Positions 36,910-48,698 of a stretch of 64,000 nt of DNA are shown here, piece after piece. How positions within the stretch are numbered: position 1 is the stretch's first letter; each line of letters opens with the position of its first letter. The position numbers and the translations under genes were made by a program. This stretch comes from Rhopalosiphum padi (lineage: Eukaryota > Arthropoda > Insecta > Hemiptera > Aphididae): the NCBI RefSeq assembly GCF_020882245.1, contig NC_083598.1, positions 4,147,178 through 4,211,177 on the forward strand. The letters run 5' to 3'. The notes under the pieces were generated by a model, which ran no database searches, was not told the origin of the DNA, and saw nothing but the letters and a program-made list of their open reading frames with translations.

Positions 36910-39070
36910 CTATATACCAAAATAAAAAAAATTTTATTTTCGTAAACTAAAAAATATACGTTATATACGTAGAATTTTCCACGTTCTGTTCTGCGAAACT
37001 ATTAATAATGGTACTGCGCCGTTTTCTGCTGGTATTCCGGAGAACGAAAATCGTTCGTAGAATCTCAAAAAACCCGAAAGAAGACTTAATAGGTCTGCAA
37101 TTCGTTACTGAATTATTGCTTATTAGGTTTTCCTGTTTTTGTGTATATTGCGATTATGGCTGGTTTCCAAGTGTCTGGAAGGCTCCCATTGCAACCGCAT
37201 TGCCGAGTTTAGAAGTCTACACTCATATAATATGGTTATATGCTAATGATTTTGAAGAGAATCTTATTCGATACATGGGGGAGCGGGTGGTTTCTTATGT
37301 TTTGCCGTTCTGAATTCTCCGTCATATTATTCGTTGCATTTGGCTTTAACCGTTTTAAGTTTTGTTTTGCATTCGCTCTCGATTTCCTATCGGCGACTTG
37401 TATCGGCTTTGTCGAGACCTCAAATTAGTTGGGTAATTTTTATTTTACCGTATTAGATATTATTTTACTGTAGTTTGTAAGTTGGTGCTCGAGGTCATCG
37501 TGTTGGACGTTTTGTTCAAATCATCGCTCGAGTACACGACATTAACGTTACTCATCGCAAGAGGGAACCACAAATAAAACGAAAAATAAATACGAAAATA
37601 ATAATACGAAATAAACTACGAAACACCCGTATACCCGTATAGCATTATAATAATATACTATTATGATGTTTGCAAAGTGAGTCAGATTATAGATAACCAG
37701 AGCACTCGGATATAACACTGTATTTTATTGTTTTGCAGAATATACGATTGTTAATGATATAATCGTTTTAAATACAATAAACTTATATAGTTATAATATG
37801 CACTACAAGGTAGTAATAATAGTAGCACGTATTTCCATCGAATGCCGCACATAGACGTATCCAGGAAATGAAAAATTCTAAACTTCCGGAATCACTGGTC
37901 AAATTGCTCAGTCGGGACCCTAATTCTATCTCCGCCACCATCTCAAATTCATCGTTGCCGCTTATCTTTTCAACTAAATTTAGTACCGTTTTACATTTAT
38001 AATATGATATTGTCGTATTTGCATTCTTAAATAGTAATAGTAATAATACACGTATATCATAATATAGTAAACGTAGATTAATATATTACGTAACATTATT
38101 ATTATTATTATTACAAAATACAATATTTAGATTAACCGCGAACATATTTTAATTTCATAAGTGTAGGTAGGTTATCTAACATTACCTAGTGTAGGTTACC
38201 TATTATGTTGTTATAATATGTATAGTTTTAACGCCAAAGAGAATTTTTTTATATCAAGTCATTTGATGATTGATATGCACCTAAATAGTAGGTATAGCGC
38301 TGAGCATCGATCGACTATGAGAGAAAAACAAATTCACGACTTCAAACTCGACGTCATTTCGATAACAATAATAATAATATATAATATGAAATAATAATGT
38401 ATTATCCGATGACATTAGGAAATTAAAAGAGTGGGCACTCGCCATCATTCCGTGCAATGACGAATAGTACGTCTGACGTGCCGATAGTATCAAATACAAT
38501 ACATTTATATATATCCAATATCCATATACATGTAAATATATAATACGTATATATTATTGTAAAAGGATAACATGATAAAATAATGATAGCACGATAACGA
38601 CCATGCGTACATTTCGAGTACGACCATCACGTCTATGGTCTATGAATCGTCGATTTGTCGCGCATAATCGAATATTGTAAATTATATCGTTAGGACGCCG
38701 TACGTTTTTATGAATCATCCGCCACATAATTAAAAGAGAGTTAATATTATTAATAATGTCAACTGAACTCGCGCGACACTGTTGTTTTTGAAGTATACAA
38801 ATACTACACTATGCCTGAGAACTGAATAAGCGTATAAATGTTATGCCGAAACTTAAAGCGCAACGGGTGCAAAATCAACTTTATTTTTGCACTAATGAGG
38901 AACCAGTGATGCGCAAATAAAATGTGTTTCCGGGCTATTGAAAAAATTTTCGATTTTAGGTTTCGCCGGCATATTTTATTATAATATTATGTTATGATAC
39001 AATTTTCCGGGAAACGTTGCGTGTTTACGAATCACGGTGGTGCACTACGCGTCCGCACGGTTTCGCAATA
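36910..39070. other. non-coding stretch, unclear
   Basis: From 37000 to 37430 two overlapping plus-strand frames are open (MVLRRFLLVFRRTKIVRRIS... and a second one shifted) without splice support; it could be UTR or chance. A strong acceptor (TATTTTATTGTTTTGCAG) at 37738 leads into an AT-rich open frame. (TTA)n lies at 38097-38113. No recognised genes. Confidence 0.35.
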
Positions 39071-39093
39071 TAATTATTCAACTTTAGGTTAAC

Positions 39094-39333
39094 ATGTACC
39101 CACCATTAAACCATGGGGTATATCTTCACTGCAGCACATACACCCAATCGCTAGACAGTATTAATCCGTCGCAGAGCCAAATTACCATACGGGGAATTGA
39201 GCACACGCTTTATATTATAAGCCCCAAAGGCCGCCTTTCATCCATCACTTTAAAAACATTACATACTTATTTTAATGTGAATATTCTATTTTCTATAATT
39301 TTTATGATTTATACAAATAGTTTTATGTATTAA
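39094..39333 (+). CDS. ORF of 79 aa, unknown
   Basis: An ATG ORF with a nearby upstream acceptor (ATTATTCAACTTTAG, ending at 39088). It reads MYPPLNHGVYLHCSTYTQSL, then DSINPSQSQITIRGIEHTLY, IISPKGRLSSITLKTLHT and a hydrophobic C-terminal stretch (NILFSIIFMIYTNSFMY). Codon use is balanced in the first two thirds. It may be a terminal exon or a short protein with a C-terminal membrane segment. No family is recognised. Confidence 0.33.
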   Translation: MYPPLNHGVYLHCSTYTQSLDSINPSQSQITIRGIEHTLYIISPKGRLSSITLKTLHTYFNVNILFSIIFMIYTNSFMY

Positions 39334-39597
39334 TTACAAATACAATTTAAAAATAAGACAAAAAAATTAATAATTAAATTTGAAGTTCTAATGATATACC
39401 TATACGATGTATCTCTATCAAAAATGTATTACACTATTCGTGCGTGTTCAATAATATTGGTTTATTTATTATAATCAGTATCTTCCCGTCATATTTTGTG
39501 GTATGGCATTCATGCCATGGCATACATTTACCCACGCATATTTTCAATTATTTATATTTATAATTACAAAATCAGTTTAATAATTTATAGTAATAAA

Positions 39598-39700
39598 GGT
39601 TGATTCACATTTGAAAAATAAGTTGATATCGTCACAGGACACTGCTTAAATGGTAGAACAAATCAAAACATTTGTCAAATTTGAGAAAGTCTTGCGGAGT
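39598..39700. mobile_element. truncated copy of the long-TIR MITE family
   Basis: Contains TTGATTCACATTTG and ATCGTCACAGGACACTGCTT, the terminal and subterminal blocks of the family, but no opposite end. Confidence 0.4.
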
Positions 39701-41430
39701 TGCAGCGCACACTCGTTTTAAGCCAATTGTGTTCCTCGTCGAAGAAAATATTTTTTGTGATTTATTATTAAATATAATATATTTAGGGAGCTTAGCACAC
39801 CTTAGTTTCATCTATGAGTAAATAGATACTAAAAAAAAACAAATTAAGTTATAACTTATTTTTATGTGATATTATTGACGTAAATCGGCTTTTACACGAA
39901 ATTCTTTTTTATTCGAAAAATTAGCCAATATTTTACGAATTAATGAAATGGTTCATACTGCTCATAGAATTCCCTAATAAACTTGTCATAAAAATATTTT
40001 AAAAATTATAAGGTATACCTAAACCATTTCTGGTGTACAAAAACGAGGAAAATTGACAAAAAAATAAAAAATATTATGAAATCTTAAAACCAGCCTGTTA
40101 ATATTTGTAAATAACTTTTTATATATTAACACGTTTTTCAAATTGGTTGGACAGTTGAAGGGAAGAGGGAGATTACTTCGCGGACATCAGACAAAGTTAC
40201 TGTGATGGGCGTTTATATTATTATTTTTTATTTAAATTTATAATTACCTATTAACTGAACAAAATATTTCGTTTTATAAGAATGTTTTTTCTCTTCTTAG
40301 ATTATCGTAAAAATATTTTCAAGAAATGGAAATTGTTTTAATATTTATAATTTTTCTGCGTTTTATTAGTTCTTATGAATTTGATGAAAAACAATTATTA
40401 ACTTAATTCAAGTTTCCTTCTTTCCAAAAACTTTTCACTGTACGGTGTTCTTTTCATTATAAATTTATAAATACTGAAAAAGTGAAAAGTATAACATTCA
40501 ACTTCTTAAAGTTGGTTTTATTTTACACACAACTTAATTTAAACTGTTTAAAAATACTTAAAATAACAAAAACAAAAAGGCTTGCAGGTACTTCAATATT
40601 ATAGAGTATAGATTTGTGATCATAGACGATGATAGAATAACATAAAGTGTTGTGCAAGTTGATGTATTCAATAACATTAGCTTTAACGTAGTGTTGAATG
40701 TTTTGATTCCGGTTTTGATGTTCATAAGATATAAGAATACAGTCTAAAAGTCCACCACTCCAGCAAATCGTAATATTATGATTAGATAAAAGTTTTTAAT
40801 TTTTCAATTGAAAATTTCTTTCGTGGTATAAAATAATTAATAAAATAATAACCAATATTTTAGTCGAAAAAGATAAGTAGGTATAGTAGTTATTACCACA
40901 CGCTCGGTTACCGCTGTCTTGTCGATACGGTTTACGTTTACTAATAACTTTTGTACGTTGATGACATTTTTGTACAACGTTATAATTTAATAACTATTTT
41001 TCTTGTGGCATTTGTCATTTATTTTGTAATCGCCTCATTGGATTCGAACCACGGTAGCATTTCATATCTTATCATTATTGTCGTTACTCTTAATTTTTCT
41101 TTTTTTCATTCTTTGGATTCACGCCAACTAAAAACGGATCATGTCATTATTTTTAACATTAAACGTACAATTATAATATTTTCGAAACCAGCTACACCTG
41201 TTTACAACAGTTATTGTAAGTACACAAATGAAGCACATCTGTTTCACTTAGCTGAATGGCCTATTTCTTCACCGTATGGTCATGAATTTTGGGTATACAA
41301 ATAGTACTCACTCGTCATTGGCCATGAAATATTATTTCATATATACATGTGTTATTATATTATTAATTGTATTAGAATGACTACATCACCATTGTTGATA
41401 TCAAGTAATTTTTTATACATACACACTTAC
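39701..41430. other. AT-rich non-coding stretch
   Basis: No supported gene. The frame at 40951-41304 begins with a TTG codon and happens to read YVDD near its start, but a stop lies immediately upstream and no other reverse-transcriptase motif follows. Confidence 0.42.
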
Positions 41431-41480
41431 TCTCAAAACAGCTTACGAATGTATCGGAGTAAGCCATTGAGTTTAAAAAC
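41431..41480 (-). CDS. candidate 50-nt internal microexon
   Basis: Both splice signals are close to consensus: acceptor GTTTGTGTTCTTAACAG on one side and GAGA|GTAAGTGTG on the other. The frame (phase 2 in, phase 1 out) reads FLNSMAYSDTFVSCFE. The reading frame contains no stop and has mixed composition. This is the best microexon-like segment in the window. No protein family is recognised, and partner exons were not identified. Confidence 0.38.
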
Positions 41481-41498
41481 CTGTTAAGAACACAAACA

Positions 41499-41580
41499 AT
41501 GTATAGTAACCTGTCGAACAGATGGCGCTATCACGACGCCGTCGTCAAAAAAGATAAAACCATAGTCTCTCGAGTCTCCG
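41499..41580 (+). CDS. candidate first coding exon
   Basis: The ATG at 41499 lies in the context ACAATG. The frame reads MYSNLSNRWRYHDAVVKKDK then TIVSRVSG and reaches a consensus donor (CCG|GTAAGAAT) after 27 codons plus one base. It overlaps the CTCF-like site at 41519. It lies 18 nt from the minus-strand microexon, so one of the two is likely to be wrong unless the region is bidirectionally transcribed. No family is recognised. Confidence 0.27.
41519..41532 (+). promoter_or_regulatory. CTCF-like core motif
   Basis: CAGATGGCGCTATC contains the AG-[AG]-TGGCGC core known for insect CTCF binding sites. It is a single occurrence with no supporting data. It could equally be coding sequence. Confidence 0.3.
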
Positions 41581-42343
41581 GTAAGAATAATTTTAAATTT
41601 ACCTAATCTATAGTGACGAACACGTATTTTTTTTTTCAAATGATATATGTACCACTTTACTAACGTAAAATTGAACTATCAAGTTCCAGAAAACTTCGTT
41701 TCAACGAAAGTTGCAGGCTTCACGTAACTATCAGATCTAATGTTCTAATACAGATTGAAAACGAAAAAAAAAAAAAATTCAACAGTGGAAAAATTCATTG
41801 GCGATGCTCATCGAATCGGGTTTAAACAAAAATAAATACATTGCGAGACCGGAAAACAATAGAGCCGAATAAGCGAATTTTTTTGTATTTTTTTGTCAGC
41901 TTAGGAATTCAGTGATCCAAGTTTCCATTGTGAAGCGTACATATTGTATGCATATAGACGACGCGAAATTATACCAAAAACGATGTACTGCAGCAATGTC
42001 GAGTATGCGAATGTATTTCGAAAAAAAATTGTTCATACAGTCGATAGCGTAACAATAGGCATTTTCAAATAATTACCGTTACCGCGATGTATTGTGCGAG
42101 TACGGTAAATACGAGATTCCGGATAAACTGGTCTATAACAGATCTGCAACGATCAGCGGCCAAACGACTTTATACATAGTACATAGTAGTGTACATACAT
42201 ATATTATATTATGTATAGGTATTCGGATTATATTATACTATAATAATACTATTAAGTATATTTTATTAGATACCAAGTATGTATAAGAACCATTTCGTAA
42301 ACGTTTTTCGCTTGTGTTAAAGTTTTTAAATTCAATTTTATTA

Positions 42344-43068
42344 TATACAGAGTGATTCTCCGTGTATGATTACTCTTATTTTTTTCATTAAAAAATGAAT
42401 TTATTCAAATTCTGATTTTTGAAATTTGTAAATGTACATACTTCAAAACCATATTTTTAAATTATAGAGTTTTTCGTACTACTTAAAGAGTGTCATGTGG
42501 TAAACTTATATTTTTAAAATAAACATTCGCTCTTTTACTGTAAATTACTTTGAAAATTTTGATATATCTAATTCAAAATTTTAACGAGCGGTTTCTCAGT
42601 TATTTGTTTATAGTTTTATACTACTGAAGATAATAGCCCATAAAAATGATTCTACAAAAATATTGAACAGATGTAATATTGCAGGGTGCCAGGGTGTAGT
42701 ATTTGTTATATTTGGTCTATATTTTCTACAAATTATAAACGTTGATAGATTAATATTAATTATTACTTACATTTTAAAATCACCATAATATAGCCATTAT
42801 ATCATCCAAACTTAATACCCTTAATTCACTATGATTTGATTTTGATACGTGGGAAATGTTCAAAAACATCTACTAAAAAGGTTGCTCGTCTAAAAAATAG
42901 AAGTTCATATTTACACAAGACATTCCTTTAGTAGTACAAATTTGTCAACATTTTAAAAATATGTAGATGTGTAGATATATATTTTAAAATTCCAAAAATC
43001 AGATTTTAAATAACTGCGTAATTGAAAAATGGGGTGAGTATGTTTGCAGCAGTGAATCACACTGTATT
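42344..43068. mobile_element. long-TIR MITE, copy D
   Basis: The left end TATACAGAGTGATTCTCCG and right end CAGTGAATCACACTGTA are inverted partners. Subterminal blocks (TCGTACTACTTAAAGAGTG near 42476; TTTACACAAGACATTCC near 42911) show that inverted similarity extends 150 nt or more from each end. The central motif TTTTAACGAGCGGTTTCTCA is near 42578. Confidence 0.65.
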
Positions 43069-43114
43069 AGTGTCGTTACTGCTGAGTGCTATATTATAGT
43101 GTTACTTAGTTACG

Positions 43115-43309
43115 ATGGTGCAGTATCAAAATACCCAAAACATAGTAGTGGTTGTGTACTGTTGTGAAGTTTGTGAAGAGCTTATAAGAAGAATAAATAT
43201 AATCGGAATGCATGCACAACTGCGTAATAAGTGCATACTATCATGTATGCATCATACGACATTTATTTTGATGTGTCTAAATAATATAGATACCTGCAGA
43301 TATACGTGA
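43115..43309 (+). CDS. small Cys-rich ORF of 64 aa
   Basis: An ATG ORF immediately right of MITE copy D (MVQYQNTQNIVVVVYCCEVC...). Seven Cys in total with a CC..C cluster. No signal-peptide cleavage site or splice sites stand out. Probably chance or repeat-derived. Confidence 0.17.
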   Translation: MVQYQNTQNIVVVVYCCEVCEELIRRINIIGMHAQLRNKCILSCMHHTTFILMCLNNIDTCRYT

Positions 43310-44198
43310 TTATTAAAAAGAATAAAGAAAAAATTGTACGCAATAATCAACTCTTGAACTTATATTTACATTCTACCAGTGAGTCAATGACATCATCGCG
43401 GTTCAATGTTTTTACAGTATATAAATTCGACCTTCTATTAATTGATTAATGTGCCAAATTCTTTGATATTTTTTTTTCTGTGTGCGTATATTGGTGTATC
43501 GATGTGATATATTTATATTATAATGGATATGATTCGTCAAATTTGTTTTATGAGTCTTGAATTAATTATAAAATATTTCTCTAGACATTCTTAAAACCGT
43601 TGATTTCCTGAACATTGCGAGGGAAATAAAATAAACAATTATGCATATTATATAATTATGTATTAGAATTTACGTAAAAAAATAAATACAAAACATTAAG
43701 CCTGAACTACAGAGGTAGATTTTTGTTGTGTTTTTAAAGTATAAACCAATTAGCAATAACCGGAATCAGTGATTCGTGCGGCGGAAACAGAAAGAATACA
43801 AAATATATATAATAATATAATATATATATGATATATATATACGTTACCTATATACATATATGCGATAGAGGTACCAACCTTCCATATATATTATAAGTTA
43901 TAACTATCAGTCCGTTCGATCAATATTGTAGAGATTGAGATTTAATCGAAATATATATAAATGATTTGATGTAGGTGTATATATAATGCCTACTTTATTT
44001 TCGGGCCGAACATAAACAAACGTAAAAAGCCGAACACAATCGACCGCCGAGGGGCGTATTTTTTTAAAGTACGTTCTGTTATATATTATAGTTTGTTGCA
44101 ATTAAAATGATAAACGATAAATTATTATTCTACTAAATATTTGACGATTCGGAGCTATGATGGATAAAAGATATTATATAAGGACGTTGTCAAATGAA

Positions 44199-44768
44199 TA
44201 TACGGAGTGATCTATTTAACATAAGACATTCATTATTACACAAAATTATAGAAAAGGTTATGAAATTTTTTTTTACATGATTTATAGTCAATATAAAACA
44301 ACGTTTTTGGAAAGAAAATTTGTTTTTTACCATTTTTTATCACTATCATTTTTTTTAAGTTTATGGCTTTTTAAATTTTATGTTCCGTAGCAGAATTATT
44401 ATTCTTAATTATTTGGAGTATTTCTATCTACAAAAATCAAATTTCTACAAGTAGTTAATTAGTAATATTAAGTATTTTAAGTTAAAATGAGTATAGTGGA
44501 TAAGAATTTTTCGGAGTAACCACTTATAACTCCATTCCGCTCATTTAGGTATACCTTAAATACTAACGCTTTAACTCCAAAATTACTACTAATACAATAC
44601 TCTAAAAAATTTAATTTTCATAGATAGAACTATAGAAGTACTTCAAAAATCATTCTGGTTTGGAATGAGGCATTAAAAATGAACGTTATCATTAAATAAT
44701 GTAAAAAAATATATTCAGTAAATAAAGCGAATAATGAGTATCTTACGTTAAATGAATCACTTGATATA
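44199..44768. mobile_element. long-TIR MITE, subfamily E
   Basis: The left end GTGATCTATTTAACATAAGA and the reverse complement of the right end GTGATTCATTTAACGTAAGA match closely over at least 35 nt. TA-rich flanks are present. The terminal GTGATTCA matches the other copies but the subterminal block differs (ATTTAACGTAAGA), so this is a distinct subfamily. No coding capacity. Confidence 0.65.
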
Positions 44769-45159
44769 CCAGGATAGGTCATGTATCATAACTACATACC
44801 AACCACACAATGGTATTATATTACCATTGCCTATCTATCTACTTCCTACGTATATTGGTTAACGCGTATAGCTAGGTATAACTACTGTAATACCGCATCA
44901 AGTACCATTATGTTCTATATTACATGTTGACGGTCACCTGCGAATCGTCTGGCCAATAACCTCTATGTTAAACCAACGACAGTCACTAGCTATTTGTCTC
45001 GAAAAATTGTAACCGCAGTTGAATTCGGATATCATCATCCATAGCCGCCATTCCGTCCTATCACTGGAAGCGGAGTAAGGTATAAAGTGCCTATATACAT
45101 TTTAGACTCTATAATATAGAAGTTTCTGTGTACATTTTCGACACGAATTCTGCGGAGGA

Positions 45160-45375
45160 CTAGCACTTTAAATCGATCAAAAGTGTTCTATATAATAATA
45201 TATAACTGTGTTCAAAATCGAAGCTTTTTACTGATCTGTAAGTGAAATTGTTGGTATTTTTAATTATGCACGGCGAACCCATCGCCTCCTTATTTTGGGC
45301 TACTCGGACGTTTTTATTGTAATATATATTTTCTTTGATTTGAAATGGTCCGAAATAAAAAAAAAATTGTTTCAA
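45160..45375 (-). CDS. possible terminal exon, unknown
   Basis: The frame begins after a T-rich tract and reads GPFQIKENIYYNKNVRVAQN, KEAMGSPCIIKNTNNFTYRS, VKSFDFEHSYILLYRTLLID and stops. It starts at a TTG in the track frame, so an upstream exon would be required. Several AG dinucleotides could act as acceptors, none of them strong. It could be the 3' exon of the same minus-strand gene as the segment at 46838-46899, which is inferred from order only. Confidence 0.28.
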   Translation of the reverse strand: MKQFFFYFGPFQIKENIYYNKNVRVAQNKEAMGSPCIIKNTNNFTYRSVKSFDFEHSYILLYRTLLIDLKC

Positions 45376-45871
45376 AACGATTCATAATATTTTCACACTA
45401 CAGAATGTCTATTATTATGTGATTGGATTACGACCCCCCGAGCTACAATAAGAATACACCTTATGGACAAACATTTTTGTTAGCCTGTCGATAATCTCTG
45501 AAATTTTCCATCCGTGATTCTTACACACGATTTTCGTTTCGTCAATAGTGTCGTCTAAAAAATATCAATAAAACAATATTTTATTATAAATTATTATCGT
45601 AATATGAGTACGAGGACGCGCGCGCGCTCATTGATTTGTATCGCACTGTCGGTTGTCGGTTCACTCAGGGCTCAGCAGTAATAATAATAATAATATCGTA
45701 ATATTTACCGGAATCCATTATATTGCGTGCATACTGACATTGATGTCCGGCGATGTGCATCCTATTAAAAAAATAATGTATATTATTTGAAGAAAAAAAA
45801 CAAAATACTCAGTTCGTATCACTCGCCCTGCAATAATTGTATTATATGCGATACTATAACTGCAGTATTGT

Positions 45872-46419
45872 TATGTTCAAGGTGATTTACAAAGCATTTT
45901 CATCCTATTTTTTTCTGCAATAATGCAATTTTTTAAATTTTGATTTTTGGACATTTTTAATTTATTCAAATATAATAGGCTTGAATTTGGAAGAAAATTA
46001 CGGGAACTATGGTGATTTGAAAATTTTAGTTATTACCATTAATCTATCCAACATATTTTATACTTTAAAAGAAATCTCCAAGTATAATAAAATATTTAAA
46101 AAAAATCATTTTTAAGAACCATATACGTATTATCCTTAAAAAAATCATTTAAAAAATAACTACTCTTTCAAATTTTGAATTAGGTTTATTAATATTTAAA
46201 AAAATATATAATCTATTATACAGTTTATAGTAAAAAAGAGTTTATCTTTTGAAAAACAAATATTTGTATTAACAATGCATACCACTCCTTAAGAATAAAG
46301 TATACAAAAGTCTCGATAATTTGAAAACTTGTTCTTTAAGTATATTATATTATATTTAATAATACTAAAAATCAAAATTTGAAAAAAATGACATCATGTT
46401 TGGTGTATCACCCTGTATA
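45872..46419. mobile_element. long-TIR MITE, copy F
   Basis: The left end TTCAAGGTGATTTACAAAGC and right end GGTGTATCACCCTGTATAT are inverted partners with substitutions. The centre retains a decayed form of the family motif near 46170. Confidence 0.5.
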
Positions 46420-46837
46420 TAGTGTAATAGTTTATACATTACAATATGTAAATGTATAATAATTAATAACGTACAATGCATAATATTGTGTGCGTACGTT
46501 ACACAGACAGATTTCGGCATTGGACGCGTTGATAAGTCTTATCGGACGACAAAACGTGAACATATAATGTATTAAATTATCCTCGTCGGGAAATCATCAT
46601 CACAATATCATATTATTATGTACGATGTGTACGAATTTTATATATTGAAACGAAATTAATAATGACCACGCGTTATAAATATATTTACAAGGCGGCGGAT
46701 GTTTCCGTTTGACGAAAAAAAAATAATCGAAAAAAATGTACGTTATAGCGAAATTGTATGATACTCGTTGACATACATATAATATTATAATAATATATGC
46801 ACATTAAACGAAACTTTTGAATATCATCGCTACTTAC

Positions 46838-46899
46838 CGGCTCCTCTATATAAGGTATTTTGCTGCGTTTCTGTACAGACGCTATCATCGTCTCTTTGG
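46838..46899 (-). CDS. candidate 62-nt internal exon
   Basis: An acceptor (CAATCCAGTATTCCAG) is followed by CC, completing a split codon, and then 20 codons: KETMIASVQKRSKIPYIEEP. The donor CCG|GTAAGTAGC is a strong match to consensus. Composition is clearly protein-like (Lys, Arg, Glu, Pro) rather than AT-driven. Phase 1 in, phase 0 out. An in-frame ATG at codon 4 leaves open a first-exon interpretation. No family is recognised. It is among the best-supported segments here. Confidence 0.42.
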
Positions 46900-47416
46900 C
46901 TGGAATACTGGATTGAACCTATTAACTGTTTGTACACACAGAGAAGCCCTCATTTTTAACTATTTATGAACCGATTAAAAAAAATTGTCAATAAAAAAGT
47001 AGGCAGGTTAAGTCTACCGCTGCTTTTAGCGGGATAAATTAGGCACTGACTCTGCTCTATATTACGGCTCTTCCTTATCACGATATAGGTATAAAATAGG
47101 AAAATATAATGGGTATATTATAGTGCTCGTGCGGGATATTCGGTTTCAACTTTATACATCGATTTGATATTATGCACTGTCCGAAGTCAGTAATTCGACT
47201 TTAAAATTAATATTTACACCGTGAGATTATAATATTATAGCATATTATATTATTTGACCGTTCGTTTATTTCCTGCAAGCAACACGAAAACAACACATTT
47301 TGAGTTGAAATAAACCACAAAATACCATCAAATATCAATTATAATAATTGTATAGCAATCCTAAATCGTATTTGAAATATATTAATTAGAAAAAACGTTA
47401 TTGGTGGTAGATTGAA

Positions 47417-47426
47417 GGGGGGGGGG
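47417..47426. repeat. poly(G) run of ten
   Basis: Ten consecutive G residues on the plus strand in AT-rich surroundings. Confidence 0.85.
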
Positions 47427-47539
47427 AAACACGACGAGACCCATCACGAAATATATTATAATAATACGTTTGTACGCAGTGCGCGCATTGTCGACGTTTC
47501 GCGGTTTACGATTTGTATATACTTCGTATTATTTTTATT

Positions 47540-47740
47540 TTATGAATGAACATTCCTCGTATACATAGCACACGTTACACGTATATAATATATATATATG
47601 TATATAGTGCGACCACCGGGTGTACCCGCGCGTTTGTTTATATTATGTTTATACGACGATGTTGATTTTGAGATTTCAAAATCGTTTCGACGCGCTCGGC
47701 TAACGACAATGATGACTGATGGCCGCCGCCGGGTCATCAT
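47540..47740 (-). CDS. small ORF or first exon, Arg-rich N-terminus
   Basis: From ATG at 47740 it reads MMTRRRPSVIIVVSRARRND, then FEISKSTSSYKHNINKRAG, then a Tyr/Ile run from (TA)n sequence that is unlikely to be coding. A possible phase-1 donor at 47637 (GCGG|GTACAC) would remove that run and would match the phase of the acceptor at 46899, making this a candidate first exon of the same minus-strand gene. The donor is weak. Confidence 0.24.
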   Translation of the reverse strand: MMTRRRPSVIIVVSRARRNDFEISKSTSSYKHNINKRAGTPGGRTIYIYIYYIRVTCAMYTRNVHS

Positions 47741-48182
47741 CAAACTATGTAATAATAATAATATTATGTAATGATATCTCTCGGAAGCGCGAAATTATTT
47801 TATTATTGAATTCTCGTCCATTAAGAGGAGTACACCGTACACGGTACACACGCGCGCGTTGTCTCCGTCTTACAAACGCACAACATATTAACAAATTGTA
47901 CGTGCTGACTAATCCATTTAGTACTGTTTTTATTTAATATTAGAGTGAATTGACCTATAATAAAATTTAAAAGTAACAATAATATTATCTACTATATCTA
48001 GTGAATCTTGTTTAGGTTTTTTTTTTAATTTTAATTTTAAAGCTTCCTTTTAAAATTGTCTACATTACTGTGCTTAAATCAATAAGACAATAGCTACATT
48101 AGGACGATTTACAAAGATCAGAAAATTGCTCGAATTTAATATCATTACATTATATTTGCGTTGAACAACTATTACCTATATC

Positions 48183-48347
48183 ATAGGCGCAATTATGGTG
48201 GGGCTTGCGGGCTTAGCCCCCTTAGGATTGCTATACCCCCCCACAAAAAAAATAAAAAAAATAATGATTTAATTACATAATTCATTCTAAATCCAATACA
48301 GAACTGAGATACAGCCCCCCTAAATTTCAAACACTATTTGCGCCTAT
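48183..48347. mobile_element. short TIR element with ATAGGCGCAA ends
   Basis: The left end CATAGGCGCAATTATGG and the reverse complement of the right end, CATAGGCGCAAATAGTG, are near-identical inverted repeats. G-rich and C-rich runs lie just inside (GCTTAGCCCCC; CAGCCCCCC). About 165 nt, no coding capacity. Related in its end to the element at 33379-33866. Confidence 0.6.
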
Positions 48348-48645
48348 GCTTATATTAGGTACTGCATTGATCAACTCACCGAATTCCTATACAAATATCT
48401 GTACACCGTTACGTATATTATTATTTATTGTAAGCGCCTTTTATGGACATTTTTTTAGTGTATGAGTCCAATATAATTAGGATACTGAAAACACTGCAAT
48501 ATATAAATATATGATTAACGAGTGGGTTGTACGTGCAGAGTACTCCGCTTGATAAATTTCGGGGCTAGGCAGGTGTGAAATCGGTCAACAATTTTAGGGG
48601 CCTATGCATACTTTGACATAACAATGATTTTGGGAAAAACGACAG

Positions 48646-48698
48646 GTCAACCAGCTGCGGTTTGTGTCTAAAAATATGCTGTTAAGGGACTTGATGTC
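48646..48698 (+). CDS. possible 53-nt microexon
   Basis: Preceded by AAAACGACAG (weak tract) and followed by GTAAGTTGTTG, a strong donor. One frame reads VNQLRFVSKNMLLRDLM; the other two are open as well. The acceptor is the weak point. Confidence 0.18.

Noticed and set aside
41039..41050. GGATTCGAACC, which resembles a tRNA T-arm on the minus strand
   Set aside because: The five-base stem does not pair (two mismatches) and there is no matching acceptor stem, D-arm or anticodon arm at the right distances.
40951..41304. ORF starting with YVDD, the reverse-transcriptase catalytic motif
   Set aside because: The frame starts at TTG with a stop just upstream, and no other reverse-transcriptase block (fingers, palm, thumb) follows. 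The four residues are most likely coincidence.
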